A stretch of DNA of 40,565 nucleotides from contig PMJR01000144.1 of the NCBI GenBank assembly GCA_003158475.1, positions 37,935 through 78,499 of the forward strand. Direction: 5' to 3'. This document shows positions 33,727-40,236 of the stretch, piece after piece. How positions within the stretch are numbered: position 1 is the stretch's first letter; each line of letters begins with the position of its first letter. Under the pieces are notes generated by a model. The model did no database searches, was not told the origin of the DNA, and worked only from the letters and a program-made list of their open reading frames with translations. Made by a program: the position numbers and the translations under genes. This DNA comes from Ignavibacteriota bacterium (GTDB lineage: Bacteria > Bacteroidota > Ignavibacteria > UBA10030 > UBA6906).

Positions 33727-33756
33727 GGCTGCTCCCGGTCTGTGTGAAGGTTGGAT

Positions 33757-34926
33757 TCAGGTGAACGCAGGGATGCCCGTAATGTCCTCCCCTACAATCA
33801 ACGTGTGCATTTCGTGCGTCCCCTCGTACGTGATCACTGATTCGAGGTTGGCCGCGTGACGCATCACGGGGTATTCGTCGAGAATCCCGTTCGCTCCGAG
33901 TATGCTCCGCGCGTCGCGGGCAATCTCGAGAGCCTGGAAAACGTTGTTCCTCTTTGCGAACGAAATCTGCTGGAATCGCGCCTTGCCTGCATCCTTCAGA
34001 CGCCCGAGCTGCAGGCAGAGGAGCTGCGCCTTCGTTATCTCCGTTACCATGTGCACGAGCTTGGCCTGCGTCAGCTGGAATGAAGCGATCGGCCTGTCGA
34101 ACTGTATGCGGGTTTTCGCATAGTTGAGGGCCGCATCGTAGCAGGCCATCGCGGCCCCGATGGCACCCCACGCGATCCCGTAGCGCGCCTGGCTGAGGCA
34201 CGAGAGGGGCAATTTCAGCCCTTCTCCCCCCGGCAGTATGTTCGCGTCGGAGAGGCGCACGTTGTCGAATATCAGTTCCGATGTGACGGAGGCCCGGAGC
34301 GAGTGTTTCCCCTTCATCTCCGGCGCGCTGAACCCCGCCGTCCCCTTCTCAACGAGGAACCCATGGACGGTTCCGCCGAGCTTCGCCCAAACCACCGCCA
34401 CGTCGGCGATGGACCCGTTGGTGATCCACATCTTTGCGCCGTTGAGCAGATAGCCGCCGGGGGTCTTTTCCGCACGCGTGATCATCCCCCCCGGGTTCGA
34501 GCCGAAATCCGGTTCGGTCAATCCGAAGCACCCGATTTTCTCCCCCCGCGCCAGTGCCGGGAGCCAGAGGTCCCTCTGCTCCCGGGAACCGTACTTGAAT
34601 ATCGGGTACATCACAAGCGCGCTCTGGACGGAGGCAAAGCTCCTGATGCCGCTGTCCCCCCGTTCGAGTTCCTGCATCACAAGCCCGTAGGCGACATTGT
34701 TCATCTCCGCGCCGCCGTACTGCGCCGGGAGCGTCGAGCCGAAGAGCCCCATCTCCGCCATGGCCGGGACAAGGTTCATGGGGAACGTGCCGTCGCGGTT
34801 GTTTTTCTCTATGACGGGGAGAACTCTGTCGTCGACGAACTCACGGACGGTCTGGCGGACCAGTCGTTCGTCCGCGCTCAGGAGACCATCGATGTCGAGG
34901 TAATCGACTCCCTGGAACTTCGGCAT
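33757..34926 (-). CDS. gcdH: Glutaryl-CoA dehydrogenase
   Basis: FAD enzyme oxidising and decarboxylating glutaryl-CoA to crotonyl-CoA, at the end of lysine/tryptophan breakdown. The 389 residues carry GCDH-specific features: ELERGDSGIRSFASVQSALVMYPI with the carboxylate-binding Arg, GCFGLTEPDFGSNPGGM, RYGIAWGAIGAAMACYD, QLTQAKLVHMVTEI and the catalytic Glu near 368 in TYEGTHEMHTLIVG. The family separates clearly from other acyl-CoA dehydrogenases by these motifs. GAGG lies four bases before the ATG. A terminator-like hairpin ends 17 bases upstream of the ATG. Together with lat and its neighbouring ALDH it suggests a lysine-to-crotonyl-CoA route. Confidence 0.9.
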   Translation of the reverse strand: MPKFQGVDYLDIDGLLSADERLVRQTVREFVDDRVLPVIEKNNRDGTFPMNLVPAMAEMGLFGSTLPAQYGGAEMNNVAYGLVMQELERGDSGIRSFASVQSALVMYPIFKYGSREQRDLWLPALARGEKIGCFGLTEPDFGSNPGGMITRAEKTPGGYLLNGAKMWITNGSIADVAVVWAKLGGTVHGFLVEKGTAGFSAPEMKGKHSLRASVTSELIFDNVRLSDANILPGGEGLKLPLSCLSQARYGIAWGAIGAAMACYDAALNYAKTRIQFDRPIASFQLTQAKLVHMVTEITKAQLLCLQLGRLKDAGKARFQQISFAKRNNVFQALEIARDARSILGANGILDEYPVMRHAANLESVITYEGTHEMHTLIVGEDITGIPAFT

Positions 34927-34942
34927 TTCGCCTCATAGATTG

Positions 34943-34976
34943 AAAAAAGCCCTGTCCACGAAAAGCAACACAGGGC
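34943..34976 (-). terminator. Rho-independent terminator-like hairpin upstream of gcdH
   Basis: Minus strand: GCCCTGT / ACAGGGC, a 7-bp stem (34970-34976 with 34949-34955) with a 14-base loop, followed by six U (34943-34948). It would end transcripts from the NtrC-type gene at 35043. It lies only 17 bases before the gcdH ATG, so gcdH transcripts starting upstream would pass through it; attenuation is possible. A weak promoter candidate on the same strand (TTGACT 35022-35027, 17 bases, TTTCTT 34999-35004) lies between the two genes. Confidence 0.7.
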
Positions 34977-35042
34977 CTGAGGGCTCACAATTTCAACAAA
35001 GAAACAAAAGATAGGGGTAAAAGTCAACGGGAAGGGGACCGC

Positions 35043-36422
35043 TCAGTCCTCCACTTTAAGTCCGTAACGCTTGATCTTCAGGTAGAGCGTCTTCTTGCTG
35101 ATCCCAAGAGCCTCGGCGGTTTTTGTCCGGCTGTATTTGTGCTGCTGGAGCATCCGTTCGATATGTTCGCGTTCCAGGTCCTCCAGCGAGCCGCCGTCCC
35201 CCGCCGATCCCGGGGCAACGGGTTCCCCCGCGCGGAGGGGCCGGTCCGGCCTGTGGAAGTACAACGCCAGGTCGTTCGCCTCGATCGTCTCGCCCATGGA
35301 GAGGAGGATCGCACCCTCGAGCGCGTGCTCGAGCTCCCGGACGTTCCCCGGCCATTCGTAATCCATCAGCACGCGTAACGCAGAGGGAGAGAGCTTCTTG
35401 ACGTTTTTCGTCTTGGCCTTCCGCTGGAGGAAATAGTCTGCAAGGACCGGGATGTCCTCCTTCCGGTCGCGGAGAAGCGGAACCTGGAGCGTGATGACGT
35501 TCAGCCGGTAGAGGAGATCCTCGCGGAATCGCCCCGCCCGCACCTCCTCGCGGAGATCCTTGTTTGTCGCGCACACGACACGGACGTCCACGGTAAGGAG
35601 GTTCGTCCCCCCCACCCGGCGGAATTCGCCGGTCTCGAGGAAACGGAGAAGCTTGGGCTGGATTGCAGGACTGATGTCCCCCACTTCGTCAAGGAAGAGC
35701 GTCCCCCCATTCGCCACTTCGACGAGACCCTGCTTCGTCGCCACGGCATTAGTAAACGCACCTTTCTCATGCCCGAACAATTCGCTCTCCAGGAGCGTGT
35801 CGGGAATCGACGCGCAGTTGACTGCGACGAACGGACGGTTGTTCCTCGGACTCCTGCGGTGGATCAGGCTCGCAATCAATTCCTTCCCCGTTCCGCTCGC
35901 TCCCTGGACGAGGACGAACGAATCGCTTTCAGCGAAGCGGGTGGCGCTCTGGATCAGCTTGAGGAAGACGGGCGCCTGGCCGATAAGTTCGGAGTTCCCC
36001 GCTTTCCTGGTCAGCTCGCTTTTCATCAGCTTGTTATCGATGAAAAGCTGCTTCCTCTCTATGGCGCGGTGAATCGTGTTGAAGAGTTCATCGATATCGT
36101 ACGGTTTCGCAAGAAAATCGTACGCCCCCATCTTAATCGTCTCGATGGCGGTCTTTATGTCGGCGTAGTTGGTGAGTATGATGACTTGCGTGGTGGGGGA
36201 GTATTCCTGGACGAACTTGAGGACCTCAATGCCGTTGACGCGGGGCATGCGGATGTCGAGGAGCACGACATCATAGACCTTGGCCTGGATCCTATTGATA
36301 GCCTCTCCGCCGTCCGCAGCGACATCAACGGAGAATTCATCCGATTCAGAGAGCTCGCTTTCCAGCAGTACCCTGAGGGGTTCTTCGTCGTCGACGATCA
36401 GGAGGTTGTATTTTTTTCCCAT
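35043..36422 (-). CDS. NtrC-family response regulator with GAFTNA loop
   Basis: 459 residues: receiver with phospho-Asp56 (VVLLDIRMPRVNG), AAA+ domain with Walker A GASGTGKE and Walker B GGTLFLDEVGD, and a FIS-type HTH (YSRTKTAEALGISKKTLYLKIKRYG). The sigma-54 contact loop reads GHEKGAFTNAVAT, that is GAFTNA instead of GAFTGA, whereas the paralogue at 21606 is canonical. It may still activate sigma-54 or may have a modified role. The upstream single receiver gene ends 10 bases before its ATG, so both are one unit. No SD is obvious. Confidence 0.92.
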   Translation of the reverse strand: MGKKYNLLIVDDEEPLRVLLESELSESDEFSVDVAADGGEAINRIQAKVYDVVLLDIRMPRVNGIEVLKFVQEYSPTTQVIILTNYADIKTAIETIKMGAYDFLAKPYDIDELFNTIHRAIERKQLFIDNKLMKSELTRKAGNSELIGQAPVFLKLIQSATRFAESDSFVLVQGASGTGKELIASLIHRRSPRNNRPFVAVNCASIPDTLLESELFGHEKGAFTNAVATKQGLVEVANGGTLFLDEVGDISPAIQPKLLRFLETGEFRRVGGTNLLTVDVRVVCATNKDLREEVRAGRFREDLLYRLNVITLQVPLLRDRKEDIPVLADYFLQRKAKTKNVKKLSPSALRVLMDYEWPGNVRELEHALEGAILLSMGETIEANDLALYFHRPDRPLRAGEPVAPGSAGDGGSLEDLEREHIERMLQQHKYSRTKTAEALGISKKTLYLKIKRYGLKVED

Positions 36423-36432
36423 GCGAGGAGGG

Positions 36433-36813
36433 TCATTCGCTCAGGACACGCTCGATGGTTGTCAGCAGGTCGACGAGGTCGTACGGTTTGCTGACAAAAT
36501 CATCAGCCCCCAGCTTCTTTGATTCGATCGCATTCTTGAGATCGGCGAACCCTGTCAGCATGACCACTTTGGTCTTGGCGTGCTTTTCCTTGATGAACTT
36601 CAGGACCTCGAATCCATTCATCCTCGGCATCTTGATATCGAGCAACACGAGGTCGAAAGGCGTCTTCTCCACTTCACTGATGGCCTCATCGCCGTCCGCG
36701 GCGGCTTTCACATCGTATCCTTCGTTGGCAAGCTCTCCGCTCAACACTGTCCGTAGGGCATCCTCGTCGTCAACGACCAGAATGGTGCTTTTCTTGGTAG
36801 CCGGATTGGTCAT
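36433..36813 (-). CDS. Single-domain response regulator (CheY-like receiver)
   Basis: 126 residues, receiver only. Acid pocket VVDDED, phospho-Asp59 in LVLLDIKMPRMNG, conserved Thr in VMLTGFADL and Lys in DDFVSKPYD. ATG 36813 is chosen for GGAG five bases upstream; the frame is open to 36873 without an SD. No output domain, so it acts by protein contact or as a phosphorelay intermediate. It precedes the GAFTNA regulator and diverges from the REC-DHp gene, suggesting one signalling circuit. Confidence 0.93.
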   Translation of the reverse strand: MTNPATKKSTILVVDDEDALRTVLSGELANEGYDVKAAADGDEAISEVEKTPFDLVLLDIKMPRMNGFEVLKFIKEKHAKTKVVMLTGFADLKNAIESKKLGADDFVSKPYDLVDLLTTIERVLSE

Positions 36814-36881
36814 CAGATCTCCGATGGCGTTGAAACGTCGTTCTGCCGCGTGCTGCGGCCAGGTCACTTTCACAACGACCG

Positions 36882-36910
36882 ATAATAGGCAAAGAATTGG
36901 ACAAAATCAA
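36882..36910 (-). promoter_or_regulatory. Candidate promoter of the receiver / NtrC-like pair
   Basis: Minus strand: -35 TTGATT (36905-36910), 17-base spacer, -10 TATTAT (36882-36887). Predicted start near 36875, leaving about 60 bases of leader before ATG 36813. Confidence 0.65.
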
Positions 36911-36960
36911 CTCGAAAACCCCGCCTTTGCTCATGCACATTTCCCTTGCGCGCGAGGATG

Positions 36961-36989
36961 TTGCATTTTTTTCCATGAAATACTATAAT
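36961..36989 (+). promoter_or_regulatory. Strong promoter giving a predicted leaderless mRNA
   Basis: -35 TTGCAT (36961-36966), 17-base spacer, consensus -10 TATAAT (36984-36989). Six bases (GGAACC) separate the -10 from ATG 36996, so the usual start position is the A of the ATG. There is no room for an SD. Confidence 0.75.
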
Positions 36990-36995
36990 GGAACC

Positions 36996-37682
36996 ATGTC
37001 CGTCCCCCCCCCGATACGGGTCCTGTTTGTCGACGACGACACAAGCTACATGGCCGTCGCCCAGCACCTCCTCTCAAAATACCAGGGGACGAAGTTCGAT
37101 ATCCTCTGGAAGCAGAACGGTCGGGGGGCTCTGGAAGTGCTCGGACAGAACCCCGAAATCGACCTCATTCTGATGGACTACCACCTCCCCGAGGACAACG
37201 GGCTCGAGGTGACCCGCCAGATCCGGGAAAAGAACATCAATATCCCGATCATTTTCCTCACATCGAACAGGGATTTCCGGCTCGCGATCGAGGCGATGAA
37301 ATTCGGCGTGGAGGACTACCTCGTCAAGGACGAGGCGGTCGATTCGGTCCTTCCGCGTACGATTGTCAACATACTCGAACGCGTGCGGCTCAAGAAACGG
37401 ATCGCCGAGCGGGTGAAGGCGGACCTGATCGCGAAGACCAGGACAAACGCGATCAAGGAGCTCATCGTCACGGTGTGCCATGAATTCAACAACCCGCTGG
37501 CGGCAATCAAGATCAGCACCGATATACTCCTGCGGCAATCCCTCACCCCCGGCGAGCGCTCTGTCGTCGAGGCGATGGACCGGAATGTGGGGCTTGTGGA
37601 AAAGGAAATCGCCCGCCTGAGGGATCTTGACTTCGACACACCTGCGCCCCCCCCCGGCGGAGAAACGGGAAATGCAGGGTGA
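36996..37682 (+). CDS. Receiver plus histidine phosphotransfer (DHp) protein without ATPase domain
   Basis: 228 residues. Residues 1-125 form a receiver: FVDDDTS acid pocket, phospho-Asp61 in LILMDYHLPEDNG, Thr in IFLTSNRD and Lys in DYLVKDEA. A basic helix (RVRLKKRIAERVKADLIAK) leads to a HisKA-type dimerisation segment with His162 in VTVCHEFNNPLAAIKIS and a second helix to about 215. The protein then ends in a Pro/Gly tail. No HATPase_c domain (N, G1, F, G2 boxes) follows, and no in-frame remnant of one was seen before the downstream repeat. It cannot autophosphorylate alone and may relay phosphate Asp-to-His or scaffold another kinase. ATG 36996 agrees with the promoter; the open frame extends to 36897. 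Confidence 0.88.
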   Translation: MSVPPPIRVLFVDDDTSYMAVAQHLLSKYQGTKFDILWKQNGRGALEVLGQNPEIDLILMDYHLPEDNGLEVTRQIREKNINIPIIFLTSNRDFRLAIEAMKFGVEDYLVKDEAVDSVLPRTIVNILERVRLKKRIAERVKADLIAKTRTNAIKELIVTVCHEFNNPLAAIKISTDILLRQSLTPGERSVVEAMDRNVGLVEKEIARLRDLDFDTPAPPPGGETGNAG

Positions 37683-37754
37683 ACTGTCCCGCCCAGGAGC
37701 GGCGCCCGCGGCGCCGGGACCGTTGGCCCCGCCCAGGAGAGGCGGGACCGTTGG
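37682..37754. repeat. Intergenic repeat, copy B
   Basis: Half unit AACTGTCCCGCCCAGGAG at 37682-37699, hairpin GGCGCC-CGC-GGCGCC (37701-37715), then 28-base-spaced ACCGTTGG starts at 37719 and 37747. The first full unit matches copy A unit 1 at 20 of 28 positions. It shares the hairpin-then-unit order with 1325-1400, 36 kb away. Confidence 0.6.
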
Positions 37755-37821
37755 CTTGCATCTCAGTCCCGCTCTCCGTATATTGAGAAACAGCGCTTGA
37801 GTCAACGACTGCAAGGACCCC

Positions 37822-37890
37822 ATGGTCAAACGCAGGCCATACACGGATAAGAACCATATTTCTTTAGTCTTGAAGTCTGTTCGAACGTAG
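37822..37890 (+). pseudogene. Possible N-terminal remnant of an IS200-like (Y1/RAYT-type) transposase
   Basis: A 22-codon frame, MVKRRPYTDKNHISLVLKS then VRT, stops inside the terminator hairpin. The pattern R-R-P-x-x-x-x-x-H-x-x-L-V-L-(K/R)-S resembles the first strand of Y1-type transposase-like proteins related to RAYTs, as I recall them. No SD and no continuation in any frame was found. Its position beside a REP-like repeat fits, but the match is short and from memory. Confidence 0.2.
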
Positions 37891-37921
37891 TCCCGCAAAA
37901 TCGCGGGACTACTTATTTTTT
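37887..37921 (+). terminator. Rho-independent terminator before the Nif3-like gene
   Basis: Perfect 10-bp stem GTAGTCCCGC / GCGGGACTAC (37887-37896, 37903-37912), 6-base loop, then TTATTTTTT. It would end transcripts from the REC-DHp gene. It ends 15 bases before the GTG of the next gene, so that gene needs a promoter I cannot see, or is read through. Confidence 0.85.
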
Positions 37922-37936
37922 AGGGGTGAGGACGCG

Positions 37937-39046
37937 GTGACGGTGAGGGGTATACAGGAGATCATGGAAGCCTGGGCCCCCCTCGATATTGCATGGGAGC
38001 GCGATAACGTGGGGCTCCAGACCGGCGACCCCGATGCACGTGTCCGGGGGATACTCGTCACGCTGGACGTCACGGAATCCGTCGTAACGGAGGCCCTCAG
38101 GCACGGCGCCAATCTCATCGTCAGCCACCATCCCCTCCTCTTCCGTCCCCTGCGGTCCGTCACCACGAGAACTTCGCAGGAACGATGCCTCGCCGCCCTG
38201 CTGCGGAAACGGGTGGCCCTGTATTCGGCACACACCAATCTCGATTTTACGAGCGGGGGGACGAGTTTCGCCCTCGCGGAGACGCTGGGCGTGGCCACGG
38301 AGGGATTTCTGAGGACCCCGTTCATGCTGCAGAACAAGATAGTGACATACGTCCCTCCCTCCCATGCTGACGCGGTCGCAGCGGCGATGGCGGCTGCAGG
38401 AGCCGGCGTGATCGGGGAGTACGAGAGCTGTTCTTTCGGCGCGGAGGGAAACGGGACGTTCCGCGGCAGGGCCGGCACACACCCAGCCCTCGGCCGGTCG
38501 GAGAGGCTGGAACACGTGCAGGAAATACGCCTGGAGATGGTAGTCCCGCGCCGAGCGACGAAGAATGTCGTCCGCGCGATGACCAAGGCGCATCCATACG
38601 AGGAGGTCGCCTACGATGTGTATGCGCTCGAGAACGCCGCCGGGGAGTACGGCATGGGGGCGGTCGGGACGCTCCGGCGCGATGTTCCGCTCCGGGCGTT
38701 CCTAGCCACGGTGCGCAGGGCGCTGGATGCGCCGGCCCTGCGCTGGAGCGGCGATCCACGCACCCCCGTGCACCGCGTCGCGCTTTGCGGCGGGAGCGGC
38801 AGCGAACTCCTTCCCGATGCGATCGCCTCGGGCGCAGAGGTGTTCGTCACCGCCGACGTGCGCTACCATACGTACCACGAAGCGGAGGGATGCATCGCCC
38901 TCGTGGACGCCGGACATTTTGAGACAGAGAATCCGGTCGTCGCGGCCATCGTCGAACGCCTGCGACGGGAAACACTCAGCCGCGGCGCACGCATCCCCGT
39001 GCGCGCGACATCAGTTTCGACGAACCCGGTCAGGTGGAGCATGTAA
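37937..39046 (+). CDS. Nif3/YbgI-family dinuclear metal protein
   Basis: 369-residue NIF3 (DUF34) protein, a widely conserved family often mislabelled GTP cyclohydrolase I type 2, with uncertain activity. Metal ligands are visible: His64/His65 in IVSHHPLLF, Asp103 in AHTNLDF, and His327/Glu331 in AGHFETENP. The middle part (about 125-235) is the PII/CutA1-like insertion seen in longer Nif3 proteins; it contains KAHPYEEVAYDVY. GTG start at 37937 has GAGG five bases upstream. It heads Nif3-zinc ribbon-RNase HI, a pairing of Nif3 with the coiled-coil/zinc-ribbon protein that is common across bacteria. Confidence 0.88.
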   Translation: MTVRGIQEIMEAWAPLDIAWERDNVGLQTGDPDARVRGILVTLDVTESVVTEALRHGANLIVSHHPLLFRPLRSVTTRTSQERCLAALLRKRVALYSAHTNLDFTSGGTSFALAETLGVATEGFLRTPFMLQNKIVTYVPPSHADAVAAAMAAAGAGVIGEYESCSFGAEGNGTFRGRAGTHPALGRSERLEHVQEIRLEMVVPRRATKNVVRAMTKAHPYEEVAYDVYALENAAGEYGMGAVGTLRRDVPLRAFLATVRRALDAPALRWSGDPRTPVHRVALCGGSGSELLPDAIASGAEVFVTADVRYHTYHEAEGCIALVDAGHFETENPVVAAIVERLRRETLSRGARIPVRATSVSTNPVRWSM

Positions 39047-39066
39047 TCACCAACGAGGAGCGTTCA

Positions 39067-39798
39067 TTGGAAACAAAGCTACGGCAACTGTTTGCACTGC
39101 AACAGATCGATTCCAGTCTCGATGAACTGGAAGAGCTGAAGGGGGACCTCCCCGGCCGCATCAGGGAGCTCGAAGCGCAGGAGGCGGCACTGAAAGACCA
39201 GCTCGCGTCGCTCGAGACGACGATGAGAACGGCATTCACACAACGCGACAACGCCGACGGGGAGATCATCTCTCTCAGGGAGAAGGCGGAGAAATACAAG
39301 ACACAGCAGTTCCAGGTCCGCAACAACCGTGAATATGACGCACTGACACGGGAGATGGACGCGGCCCAGGACACGATCGTCCGGCTGGAAAAAGAGATGG
39401 AGATGCTCGAAGGGAAGGCGACGCTCGCCCGCAGCGACATCGAAACTGTCAAGGTCACTCTGGGGGAGCTGGAAGGCGTGCTCGGTGAAAAACGGGCGGC
39501 ACTGGCGGAGGTCTCCAAGACCACGGAGGAGGAGGAGGGGAAACTCCGGCATGAACGGGAGAAGATCGTGCACAGGGTCGCCAAAGGCAATCTGGTGCAG
39601 TATGAGCGGATCCGCGGGGCAAAGAAAGGGAAAGCCGTCGTCCCGGTCCGAAGGGGAGCCTGCGGGGGGTGCTTCGCCCGCGTCCCCCCCCAGAAACTGC
39701 TGGAGTTAAGGCAAAACAGCAAGATCTATTTGTGCGAGCATTGCGGGCGCATCATCGTCTCGGACGAGATCGCCGTGGGGAAGACCTCGCCCGTATGA
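39067..39798 (+). CDS. Coiled-coil protein with C-terminal C4 zinc ribbon (CT398-like)
   Basis: 243 residues. A long coiled-coil hairpin (about 5-180, rich in Glu/Lys/Leu) is followed by a zinc ribbon with cysteines in ACGGCF and LCEHCGR. This is the CT398-like/zf-RING_7 architecture, proposed to bind nucleic acid or secretion partners; the function is not settled. TTG 39067 is chosen because GAGGAG (39055-39060) stands six bases upstream. A GTG at 39034 lies inside the preceding gene with no SD. It overlaps the RNase HI start by four bases. Confidence 0.85.
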   Translation: METKLRQLFALQQIDSSLDELEELKGDLPGRIRELEAQEAALKDQLASLETTMRTAFTQRDNADGEIISLREKAEKYKTQQFQVRNNREYDALTREMDAAQDTIVRLEKEMEMLEGKATLARSDIETVKVTLGELEGVLGEKRAALAEVSKTTEEEEGKLRHEREKIVHRVAKGNLVQYERIRGAKKGKAVVPVRRGACGGCFARVPPQKLLELRQNSKIYLCEHCGRIIVSDEIAVGKTSPV

Positions 39799-40217
39799 CA
39801 TTGCGCGCATTCACCGACGGGGCATCACGCGGAAACCCGGGCGAGGCGGGGATCGGTATCGTGGTGACGGACGAGAAGTCGGACACGATCATCGCGCTTC
39901 ACGGGTACATCGGCGTCTGCACGAACAACGTCGCCGAGTACACCGCGATGGAGACGCTTCTCGAGCGGGCCCGCTCGCTCGACTGTGCGCGCATGATCAT
40001 CCACTCGGACAGCGAACTCATGGTCCGCCAGCTCAACGGGAAATACCGCGTGAAGGACAGCGGACTGAAACCTCATCACGCCAGGGCGGTGCAACTGATG
40101 AAGTCACTGCCGTTCCCGTGCTCGGTCACACACATCCCCCGGGAAAAAAACCGGGAGGCGGACCGGCTGGCGAATCTCGGGATTGACGAGAAGATCCCGG
40201 TACAAGTGTCGTATTAA
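39795..40217 (+). CDS. rnhA: Ribonuclease HI family protein
   Basis: Degrades RNA in RNA-DNA hybrids. 140 residues from ATG 39795, overlapping the previous stop (ATGA). The four acidic catalytic residues are in place: Asp8 (FTDGASRGNPG), Glu48 (NNVAEYTAM), Asp72 (HSDSELMVRQLNG) and Asp123 (NREADRLAN). It lacks the basic protrusion of E. coli RNase HI, as in the compact reverse-transcriptase-like RNase H subgroup. Confidence 0.93.
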   Translation: MTLRAFTDGASRGNPGEAGIGIVVTDEKSDTIIALHGYIGVCTNNVAEYTAMETLLERARSLDCARMIIHSDSELMVRQLNGKYRVKDSGLKPHHARAVQLMKSLPFPCSVTHIPREKNREADRLANLGIDEKIPVQVSY

Positions 40218-40236
40218 CTAACAACAAACATCAACG

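Noticed and set aside
31333-33747. 804-codon open frame on the plus strand
   Set aside because: It is antisense to the M24 peptidase and guaB, both with full family motifs. Its translation is Arg/Pro/His-rich with no domain; long antisense frames are expected at this GC content.
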